NCBI GenBank assembly: GCA_030428025.1
Contig: JAUIBJ010000051.1
Span: 1-11,283 of the forward strand
Direction of reading: 5' to 3'
Source: Alphaproteobacteria bacterium
GTDB lineage: Bacteria; Pseudomonadota; Alphaproteobacteria; Rhodobacterales; Rhodobacteraceae
DNA length: 11,283 bases
Position 1 is the stretch's first letter. Each line of letters starts with the position of its first letter. This document shows, one piece after another, positions 6,088 through 11,283 of the stretch. Both the position numbers and the translations under genes were made by a program. The notes under the pieces were generated by a model that worked only from the letters and a program-made list of their open reading frames with translations, did no database searches and was not told the origin of the DNA.

Positions 6088-6132
6088 CCCGGCCTCTTGC
6101 GCTGGCGCATTATTTACGAATGGAGCATCACC

Positions 6133-7533
6133 ATGGACGGCAAACTGCTCGAAAACGATCTCACCGGCGTCGTCGAAGCCGACCGCGCCCATGTCTGGCA
6201 TCACCTGATCCAGCATGCCGGCTGGACCGGGCCCAACCCCAAGGGCGACCCCAAGATCATCGTCGAGGGCAAGGGCATGCGCGTCTGGGATCAGACCGGC
6301 AAGGAACATCTCGACGCCGTCTCGGGCGGTGTCTGGACGGTGAATGTGGGTTATGGCCGCGAACGCATTGCCGACGCGGTGCGCGAACAGCTGGTGAAGC
6401 TGAACTATTTCGCGGGCTCCACCGGCTCCATCCCCGGTGCGCAGTTCTCCGAAAAGCTGATCTCGAAAATGCCGGGGATGAGCCGCGTCTATTTCACCAA
6501 TTCCGGCACCGAGGCCAACGAGAAGGCCTTCAAGATGGTCCGGCAGATCGCGCACAAGCGTTATGGCGGCAAGAAATACAAGATCCTCTACCGCGACCGC
6601 GACTATCACGGCTCGTCCATCGCGGCGATGTCCGCCGGCGGGCAGGACCAGCGCAACGTGCAGTACGGCCCCTTCGTGCCGGGCTTCGTGCGGGTGCCGC
6701 ATTGTCTTGAATACCGCGCCCAGTGGGATCTCTCGGGCGAGGAGTACGGGCTCGCCGCCGCTAATGCCATCGAGGAGGTGATCCTCGCTGAAGGGCCTGA
6801 CACGGTGGGGGCGCTCTGCCTCGAACCGGTCACCGCGGGCGGTGGGGTGATCACTCCACCGCCGGGCTACTGGCCTCGGGTGCAGGAGATCTGCCGCAAA
6901 TACGATGTGCTGCTGCATATAGACGAGGTCGTCTGCGGCGTGGGGCGTACCGGCACCGAATGGTTCGGCTATCAGCATTTCGGGGTAGAGCCCGATTTCG
7001 TTACCATGGCCAAGGGCGTGGCCTCGGGCTATGCCGCCATCGCTTGCTGCGTGACGAACGAAAAGGTGTTCGACATGTTCCGCGACGACGAGGCAGACCC
7101 GCTCAACTATTTCCGCGACATTTCCACCTTCGGCGGCTGCACCGCCGGACCGGCCGCGGCGCTGGAGAACATGGCGATCATCGAGGAAGAGGGCCTGCTG
7201 GAGAACACCACCAAGATGGGCGAGTACATGCTCGACCAGCTGCGCGCCCTCAAGGACAAGCATGCCGCCATTGGCGACGTGCGCGGCAAGGGCCTGTTCC
7301 TTGGAGTCGAACTGGTGGCCGACCGCGACAGCAAGGAACCGGCGGACGAGACGCTGGCCAAGGCCGTGGTGGCGGATTGCGCGGCGCAGGGCGTGATCAT
7401 CGGCGTGATGAACCGCTCGGTCGAGGGCTTCAACAACACGCTCTGCTATTCGCCCGCGCTCATCGCCACGAAGGACGATATCGACCAGATCGTCGAGGCG
7501 ACCGACAAGGCGATCGGCAAGGTCTTCGGCTAA
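6133..7533 (+). CDS. tpa: Taurine--pyruvate aminotransferase (class III)
   Basis: A 466-residue PLP-dependent class III aminotransferase. The first step of dissimilatory taurine use is the expected role: taurine + pyruvate gives sulfoacetaldehyde + alanine, in the cytoplasm. Visible landmarks are DAVSGGVWTVNVGYG (61-75), FTNSGTEANEKA (121-132) with the PLP-phosphate loop, DYHG (157-160), LEPVTAGGGVI (230-240), HIDEVVCGVGRTG (262-274) with the PLP-pyridine Asp264, and TMAKGVASGY with Schiff-base Lys294. The N-terminal ADRAHVWHHLIQH block and NNTLCYSPALI near the C-terminus match my memory of Rhodobacterales Tpa. The ATG at 6133 has GGAG 7 bases upstream; an earlier in-frame ATG at 6061 lacks one and adds an unconserved leader. 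The TauR-like repeat upstream strengthens the call. Beta-alanine or other omega-amino acid transaminases are the alternatives. It is monocistronic, closed by a strong terminator; no xsc or tauABC is nearby. Confidence 0.82.
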   Translation: MDGKLLENDLTGVVEADRAHVWHHLIQHAGWTGPNPKGDPKIIVEGKGMRVWDQTGKEHLDAVSGGVWTVNVGYGRERIADAVREQLVKLNYFAGSTGSIPGAQFSEKLISKMPGMSRVYFTNSGTEANEKAFKMVRQIAHKRYGGKKYKILYRDRDYHGSSIAAMSAGGQDQRNVQYGPFVPGFVRVPHCLEYRAQWDLSGEEYGLAAANAIEEVILAEGPDTVGALCLEPVTAGGGVITPPPGYWPRVQEICRKYDVLLHIDEVVCGVGRTGTEWFGYQHFGVEPDFVTMAKGVASGYAAIACCVTNEKVFDMFRDDEADPLNYFRDISTFGGCTAGPAAALENMAIIEEEGLLENTTKMGEYMLDQLRALKDKHAAIGDVRGKGLFLGVELVADRDSKEPADETLAKAVVADCAAQGVIIGVMNRSVEGFNNTLCYSPALIATKDDIDQIVEATDKAIGKVFG

Positions 7534-7564
7534 GCGCCCTTTCTTCGTCGTTTTGACATGATCG

Positions 7565-7594
7565 CCCCGGCGCCTTCTCGCGCCGGGGTTTTTT
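7565..7594 (+). terminator. Strong intrinsic terminator after tpa
   Basis: CCCCGGCGC (7565-7573), loop CTTCTC, GCGCCGGGG (7580-7588), then six T (7589-7594). A perfect 9-bp GC-rich stem plus a T-run, 31 bases after the tpa stop, ends that transcription unit before hupE. Confidence 0.95.
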
Positions 7595-7684
7595 CGTTGC
7601 GCGGGCGTGCTCCGCAGGCCAATGTCGCGACAGGGCGCGACCCATCCCGGGGCGCCGGGCCGACCCGCATCAAGGAGCCACCAG

Positions 7685-8260
7685 ATGAAACGCATCCTCT
7701 TCGCCCTCCTGGCCACGCTTGTCGCAAGCCCCGCCTTCGCCCACCTCCCTCCCGGCGAATACGGCTCTTTCCTTGCCGGCGTCACGCATCCGCTTTTCGG
7801 GCTGGACCATGTTCTGGCGATGGTGGCCGTTGGCCTCTGGGCGGCGCAGATCGGCGGGCGCTCCATATGGCTGGTGCCCACCGCCTTCGTCGCCACGATG
7901 ATCGCCGGCTTCCTGCTGGCGCTGGCGGGGATGCCATTGCCGTTCGTCGAACCGGCGATCCTTGCCTCCATCGTGGTGCTGGGGCTGGTGGTGGCGCTGG
8001 CCCTGCGGCCCGATCCGCGCCTTGCCATGGCCGTGGTGGGCGCCTTTGCCCTCTTCCACGGCCACGCCCACGGCGGCGAACTGGGCACCGCGCAGGCGCT
8101 TCAGTTCGGCGCGGGCTTCGCCCTTGCCACGGCGCTTCTGCATGCGGCGGGACTGGGCGTTGCAACGGCCGCCTCCGTCTGGCTCGCCACCAGAGGCACG
8201 GCCCTGCGCATGCTGGGCGGGCTCACCTCGGCTGCGGGGCTCTACATCGCCTTCGGCTGA
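7685..8260 (+). CDS. HupE/UreJ-family protein, probable nickel/cobalt permease
   Basis: A 191-residue membrane protein. It starts with a hydrophobic segment that looks like a cleavable signal (MKRILFALLATLVASPAFA/H, cut after about residue 19), as is common in HupE proteins. It then has about six membrane helices. The family's metal-binding motifs are present: HPLFGLDH (35-42), the His-rich FHGHAHGGE (124-132), and a further conserved His153 in ALLHAAGL. These His/Asp residues are proposed to bind Ni2+ or Co2+ during uptake. The ATG at 7685 has AAGGAG about 6 bases upstream, while an earlier ATG at 7607 gives a non-hydrophobic arginine-rich leader and is rejected. Unlike classic hupE or ureJ, no hydrogenase or urease gene is beside it, so it is probably a stand-alone metal transporter. 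The metal cannot be told; no cobalamin riboswitch was recognised in the 90-bp leader region. Confidence 0.88.
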   Translation: MKRILFALLATLVASPAFAHLPPGEYGSFLAGVTHPLFGLDHVLAMVAVGLWAAQIGGRSIWLVPTAFVATMIAGFLLALAGMPLPFVEPAILASIVVLGLVVALALRPDPRLAMAVVGAFALFHGHAHGGELGTAQALQFGAGFALATALLHAAGLGVATAASVWLATRGTALRMLGGLTSAAGLYIAFG

Positions 8261-8274
8261 GGCCACCTGCCGCT

Positions 8275-8294
8275 GGGAGGAGGTTGACCTCCCC
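8275..8294. terminator. Weak hairpin between convergent genes
   Basis: GGGAGG (8275-8280) pairs with CCTCCC (8288-8293), or alternatively GGAGG (8279-8283) with CCTCC (8288-8292) around a TTGA loop. It sits in the 49-bp gap between convergent hupE and the FAD oxidoreductase, where a two-way terminator is expected. There is no T-run on either strand, so efficiency is doubtful. Confidence 0.35.
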
Positions 8295-8309
8295 TTCCTC
8301 GCGCATGGA

Positions 8310-9539
8310 TCAAGCCCGGTTCTCCGCGGCGAAATGCCCGCTGGGGGCGTTGCGCACCGCGCGTTGCAGATTGGCCGCGTCATTGGCCTCGCGCCCAAAC
8401 CGTTCCAGCCTGTAACGGCTGACATCCGCGCCCGGATCGCCCTCCACGATCCACCGGGCCAGCGCCCGGCCCATCCCGGGAGAGCGGGTGACGCCTGCCG
8501 AACAGAGGCCGGCCAGAACCCAATAGCCGTTCAGGCCCGGCGCCGGGCCCATAAGCGGCTCCACATCCGGGGTGAAAGCCTCTGGCCCATTCACCAGAGT
8601 GCGGATCCCGGCATCTTGCAATGCCGGCACCCGGTGCAGCCCCTCTTGCATGTAGGGCAGGAACTGGTCCCAGTTCTCGGCCAGCAGGGCAAATTCGAAC
8701 GGCTCGGGCAACTGCGCCGGATCGACCGGCACGGCGTCCCGGTCGAAACAGCCCAGCAGCAGCCCGCCCACCTCCTCGCGGCCATAGATCAGCCCGTCGG
8801 GATCGCGGAAGGTGGGCATGTCGGGCCGGACGCCCTCGATCGGCTCGGTCAGGCAATAGAAATGCTCCACCGGCCAGAGCGGAATCGCCACGCCATTGCG
8901 CAGGCCCAGTTCCCGCGCCCACAGCCCGGCGCAGTTGATCACCGTTTCGCAGGCGATGTCGCCGCGATCCGTGCGTAGGCCCGTCACCCGGCCATTCGTC
9001 TCCGCAACGCGTTCCACCGTCGCCCCCTCGCAGACACGCGCGCCGCCGGCGCGCGCCTCGCGCAGATAGGCCGCCACCAGATCGGTGGGGTTGACACGTC
9101 CGTCATCGGGGCTCCAGAGCGCGCCTTTCAGATCGTTGGTGCGCAGGATCGGAAGCTTCTCGGCCACCATATCGGGGCCGATCCGCTCGACCGGAACGCC
9201 GCACTCCGACAGCACCCGCGCGATATTGTCGAACTCCGCCATCCGCGCGTCGGTGCGTGCCACCATCACCCGCCCGCAGCGGCGCCAGCCGATCCCGTGG
9301 CGGGCATGCAGCCCCTCCAGCATCTCCTTGCCATAGGTATAGAAATCCGCGACCGCCGGATCGGAACTCATCCGCAGGATGTTGCCCGCCGAATGCCAGG
9401 TGGTGCCGCAGCCGGGTTGCCCGCGCTCCAGCAGCACGATGCCCTCGGCGCCCAGTTCCGCCAAATGCCAGGCAACGCTGGCGCCGACAACCCCGCCGCC
9501 GATAATCGCAATGTCGGCTTGGCGCGGGACCCCGTCCAT
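8310..9539 (-). CDS. FAD-dependent oxidoreductase, DAO family (sarcosine/dimethylglycine dehydrogenase-like), without GcvT domain
   Basis: A 409-residue flavoprotein. DIAIIGGGVVGASVAWHLAELG (9-30) is the FAD-binding Rossmann motif, and LLERGQPGCGTTWHSAG (36-52) contains the His (49) that in dimethylglycine/sarcosine dehydrogenases carries covalent FAD. RVNPTDLVAAYLREA (148-162), VINCAGLWARELG (200-212) and NGPEAFTPDVEPLMGPAPGL (317-336) are typical of the demethylating branch. It should oxidise the C-N bond of a secondary or tertiary amino acid or amine. The end (RYRLERFGREANDAANLQ...) resembles the linker that in full-length dehydrogenases (about 800 residues) leads into the folate-binding GcvT domain, but the gene stops there. 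Any formaldehyde released would not be captured by folate on this chain. It begins 3 bp after the dioxygenase stop, so the two form an operon. Substrate unknown. Confidence 0.85.
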   Translation of the reverse strand: MDGVPRQADIAIIGGGVVGASVAWHLAELGAEGIVLLERGQPGCGTTWHSAGNILRMSSDPAVADFYTYGKEMLEGLHARHGIGWRRCGRVMVARTDARMAEFDNIARVLSECGVPVERIGPDMVAEKLPILRTNDLKGALWSPDDGRVNPTDLVAAYLREARAGGARVCEGATVERVAETNGRVTGLRTDRGDIACETVINCAGLWARELGLRNGVAIPLWPVEHFYCLTEPIEGVRPDMPTFRDPDGLIYGREEVGGLLLGCFDRDAVPVDPAQLPEPFEFALLAENWDQFLPYMQEGLHRVPALQDAGIRTLVNGPEAFTPDVEPLMGPAPGLNGYWVLAGLCSAGVTRSPGMGRALARWIVEGDPGADVSRYRLERFGREANDAANLQRAVRNAPSGHFAAENRA

Positions 9540-9542
9540 CGC

Positions 9543-10340
9543 CTAGGCCGGCCAGACCACCGGGAACCAGTCCTCGCGCAGCCGCTCGCCGGGGCGCATG
9601 CCGTGGCCGGGGAAGGGCGGGGAGGTGCGGCCCGGCCGTTCGACATAGCGCGCGTCGTCGCCGACCAGCCGCAGCGAGAAGGCCCGCCGCCGGCGCGTCG
9701 TCTCGTTGCCGCGCGCGCCGTGCAGGATGCCGAAGCTGAAGGCCACCGCGTCGCCCGGCGCCATCGGCCATTCCACCACCGTCATTCCCTCGGCATCCGG
9801 GTCCGGCACGGGGCGATAGGCCTCGGGATCGGGATAGAAATTCTCTTCCGAAAGCCAGCGGGTGGGCAGTACCGGCTTGTCCCACAGGTGCGAGCCCGCC
9901 ACGCAGCGCAAGCTCGCCTCCTCGACCGGGTCGACCGGACACCAGAAGCTGACAGTCTGCCGCCCCTTGACGAAGTAATAGGGCCCGTCCTGATGCCAGG
10001 GCGTGGGCTTGGAGGTTCCCGGTTCCTTCACAAGTACATGATCATGAAAAACCTGAGCGGTTTCCGATCCCATCAGCTCGGCCGCCACCTGCGCGACGGG
10101 CGACTGCCGGATCACCTCGCGGAATTCGGGGATGCGCTGCCAGTTGCAGTAATCGTCGAAGAAGCGGCCCGCCTCGCCCTCCTTCAGGTTCTCGGCGGCA
10201 AAGGGCCCGGGTTCGGCCATGTTCCGCTCGATCCCGGCGCGCAAGGCCTCGACATGATCGGCGAATAGCCCACGGATCAAGACCACGCCGTCGCGCTTGT
10301 AGGTCTCGATATCTGCCTCTGAAATCAGCGGATGCGGCAT
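9543..10340 (-). CDS. PhyH-family Fe(II)/2-oxoglutarate-dependent dioxygenase
   Basis: A 265-residue protein of the phytanoyl-CoA dioxygenase family, which uses Fe(II), O2 and 2-oxoglutarate to hydroxylate a C-H bond. The N-terminus (ISEADIETYKRDGVVLIRGLF, 6-26 with minor gaps) is the family opening. The metal triad is visible: His116 and Asp118 in TPWHQDGPYYF and His207 in FGILHGARGN. Arg213-224 (TTRRRRAFSLRLVGDD region) supplies the Arg that binds 2-oxoglutarate. PVDPVEEASLRCVAGSH (135-151) is the usual middle block. The ATG at 10340 has a perfect GGGAGGA about 6 bases upstream; an earlier in-frame ATG at 10424 is arginine-rich and rejected. It is the first gene of a two-gene unit with the FAD oxidoreductase. 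Ectoine hydroxylase is a relative, but I see no ectoine genes, so the substrate stays open. Confidence 0.88.
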   Translation of the reverse strand: MPHPLISEADIETYKRDGVVLIRGLFADHVEALRAGIERNMAEPGPFAAENLKEGEAGRFFDDYCNWQRIPEFREVIRQSPVAQVAAELMGSETAQVFHDHVLVKEPGTSKPTPWHQDGPYYFVKGRQTVSFWCPVDPVEEASLRCVAGSHLWDKPVLPTRWLSEENFYPDPEAYRPVPDPDAEGMTVVEWPMAPGDAVAFSFGILHGARGNETTRRRRAFSLRLVGDDARYVERPGRTSPPFPGHGMRPGERLREDWFPVVWPA

Positions 10341-10362
10341 TCTTGTCCTCCCTCTGCAGCGC

Positions 10363-10391
10363 AGTCTAGCCGCTTCTGGCCCGGCGTCCAT
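10363..10391 (-). promoter_or_regulatory. Possible promoter of the dioxygenase/oxidoreductase operon
   Basis: On the minus strand ATGGAC (10391-10386) is followed after 17 bases by TAGACT (10368-10363), 22 bases before the dioxygenase ATG. Spacing is ideal but both boxes are only moderate matches, so this is a candidate rather than a firm call. Confidence 0.3.
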
Positions 10392-10423
10392 TCTTTCCCG
10401 CACGGGTCCCGACTGCGCCGGCA

Positions 10424-10443
10424 CCCGCGCCGAGGGGCGCGGG
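10424..10443 (-). terminator. GC-rich hairpin after the OmpA-like lipoprotein gene
   Basis: CCCGCGCC and GGCGCGGG form a perfect 8-bp stem with a 4-base loop, about 28 bases after the stop of the lipoprotein gene on the minus strand. No T-run follows, so termination would be imperfect or Rho-assisted, and some read-through into the dioxygenase operon is possible. Confidence 0.5.
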
Positions 10444-10471
10444 CTCCCAGCTCTCTGCGGACCGATCGAAT

Positions 10472-11137
10472 TCAGCTCGCGGTAGGCAGGATGACGATTT
10501 CGACGCGCCGGTTCTGGGCCCGGCCCTCCGCCGTCAGGTTCGATGCCACCGGCTGATCCTCGCCACGTCCATAGGTCTGGATGCGCGAGAAGGGCACGCC
10601 GCCCTCCATAAGCACGTCCGCCACCGAATTGGCGCGGCGCTCCGACAGGGTCTGGTTATAGGCTGCCTCGCCGGTATTGTCGGTATGGCCCACGACCTGA
10701 ACGTTGGACTGCGGATAGTTTTGCAGGCTTTGCGCCACGGTCAGCAGGTCGCTGCGCAGCGAGGTGTTCACCACAGCGCTGTCCACCGCGAACAGGACGT
10801 CCTGCGGCATGGTTACGATCAGGCGGTCGCCAGTATTGGTGATGCCGATATTGTCATTCTGCAGGTTCTGGCGCAGCTCGGCCTCCTGCTTGTCAAGGAA
10901 ACTGCCGGCGATGGCTCCGGTGGCCGCGCCCGCAACCCCGCCGATCACCGCGCCCTTGGCCTTGTCCTTCGAGGTCAGCGCGCCAATGCCAGCGCCGAGG
11001 ATACCGCCGAGGAAGGCCCCCTGCTTGGTGTTCCTGTTCGGATCGGTGCCGCCCAGTTGGGCCGGATCGGTGCAGGCGGTCGCTGTCAGAAGCGATGCGG
11101 CGGACAGAATGAGAATTGGGGTGCGCGCTCGGGTCAT
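10472..11137 (-). CDS. OmpA-family peptidoglycan-associated outer-membrane lipoprotein with glycine-zipper segment
   Basis: A 221-residue exported lipoprotein. The signal peptide (MTRARTPILILSAASLLTATA) ends in ATA-Cys22; the -3 Ala is less usual than Leu, but a lipid anchor fits. Residues 40-80 form a glycine-zipper stretch (GAFLGGILGAGIGAL, GAVIGGVAGAATGAIAGSF) that can insert into or pack at a membrane. Residues 103-217 are the OmpA C-terminal peptidoglycan-binding domain: VLFAVDSAVV (114-123), VVGHTDNTG (148-156) with Asp153, and NQTLSERRANSVADVL (161-176) with Arg168, the residues that normally bind diaminopimelate. The architecture matches YiaD-type proteins of E. coli. The ATG at 11137 has GAGG about 9 bases upstream; an earlier ATG at 11182 would spoil the signal peptide. 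It likely tethers the outer membrane to the cell wall. Confidence 0.92.
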   Translation of the reverse strand: MTRARTPILILSAASLLTATACTDPAQLGGTDPNRNTKQGAFLGGILGAGIGALTSKDKAKGAVIGGVAGAATGAIAGSFLDKQEAELRQNLQNDNIGITNTGDRLIVTMPQDVLFAVDSAVVNTSLRSDLLTVAQSLQNYPQSNVQVVGHTDNTGEAAYNQTLSERRANSVADVLMEGGVPFSRIQTYGRGEDQPVASNLTAEGRAQNRRVEIVILPTAS

Positions 11138-11250
11138 ATGGAAAGCCTCGTTGATTTGCCCGGTTTTTCGGGTCTTCGCCAATCATAAGCGACGTGTTGC
11201 CGTTCCCCAAGAGGCAAAGCCGGGGGAAGTCGGCAAAGCGCCGCGCAGAG

Positions 11251-11265
11251 CCGGAAATTTTCCGG
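11251..11265. repeat. Palindromic intergenic motif, copy 2
   Basis: CCGGAAA-T-TTTCCGG is a perfect odd palindrome near the right end of the window, followed by TCCGGG. It shares CCGGAA, TTTTCCGGT and the trailing YCGGG with the motif at 5722-5739. It lies about 115 bp upstream of the lipoprotein gene start and may belong either to that gene's control region or to a gene beyond the window. Confidence 0.5.
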
Positions 11266-11283
11266 TCCGGGTTCCCTGAAGGC

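Larger units (their letters stand above)
5708..6132. other. 425-bp intergenic region without a recognisable gene
   Basis: Between the secreted-protein gene and tpa I find no convincing coding sequence. A 98-codon minus-strand frame (5990-5694) has low-complexity composition, no ribosome site and overlaps the end of the secreted-protein gene. The stretch holds a palindrome just after the upstream gene (5722-5739), a TauR-like direct repeat (5995-6027), a -10-like box (6052-6057) and a leader hairpin (6072-6087). The middle, about 5745-5990, shows nothing I can interpret. Confidence 0.6.

Noticed and set aside
6001..8088. A very long minus-strand open frame (695 codons) opposite tpa and hupE.
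   Set aside because: It is the antisense shadow of high-GC genes: no ribosome site, His/Ala/Arg-biased composition and no domain, while the plus strand encodes clear conserved proteins.
1..11283. CRISPR arrays, integrons, phage genes, toxin-antitoxin pairs or defence systems.
   Set aside because: No regularly spaced repeats, integrase, transposase or small paired toxin/antitoxin genes could be found by reading both strands.

Overview
The window reads as a high-GC alphaproteobacterial chromosome, most likely from the Rhodobacterales (Rhodobacter/Paracoccus/Roseobacter group). The evidence is the strongly GC-biased third codon positions, the form of the AccA and taurine-type aminotransferase proteins, and a DNA motif like that described for the Rhodobacter taurine regulator. 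No intact mobile element, CRISPR array, rRNA or tRNA gene was seen. Most genes are ordinary housekeeping or metabolic genes. The more unusual material is in the intergenic DNA and in two small gene pairs of unknown substrate.

Layout from left to right. The 3' part of a Na+/H+-type antiporter (+) enters at base 1. It is followed by about 560 bp without an intact gene, holding what looks like a decayed, frameshifted response-regulator gene on the minus strand. Next, all on the minus strand, come accA (fatty acid synthesis) and, upstream of it, an Asp/Glu-racemase-like gene overlapping a SAM-dependent methyltransferase gene by 4 bases. A LysE-family exporter (-) and an Lrp/AsnC regulator (+) are divergent across 82 bp, a classic amino-acid efflux arrangement. 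A small secreted protein (+) follows, with a clear promoter and a perfect 5'-leader hairpin.

After about 425 bp of non-coding DNA comes a class III aminotransferase best called taurine:pyruvate aminotransferase (tpa). It is preceded by a direct repeat resembling a TauR operator and a TATGAT -10 box, and closed by a strong intrinsic terminator. A HupE/UreJ-type Ni/Co permease gene (+) follows. Converging on it is a two-gene minus-strand unit: a PhyH-type Fe(II)/2-oxoglutarate dioxygenase and, 3 bp downstream, a DAO-family FAD oxidoreductase that lacks the folate-binding domain of its longer relatives. An OmpA-like outer-membrane lipoprotein gene (-) closes the window.

Functional reading: tpa implies taurine deamination to sulfoacetaldehyde, but no taurine transporter or sulfoacetaldehyde acetyltransferase lies in the window. 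The dioxygenase/oxidoreductase pair looks like a small oxidative catabolic module, possibly for an N-methylated or otherwise hindered amine or amino acid; that is inference. No complete new multi-gene system is evident. The best leads are the TauR-like site, the PhyH-DAO module, the response-regulator relic and a palindromic intergenic motif found twice.
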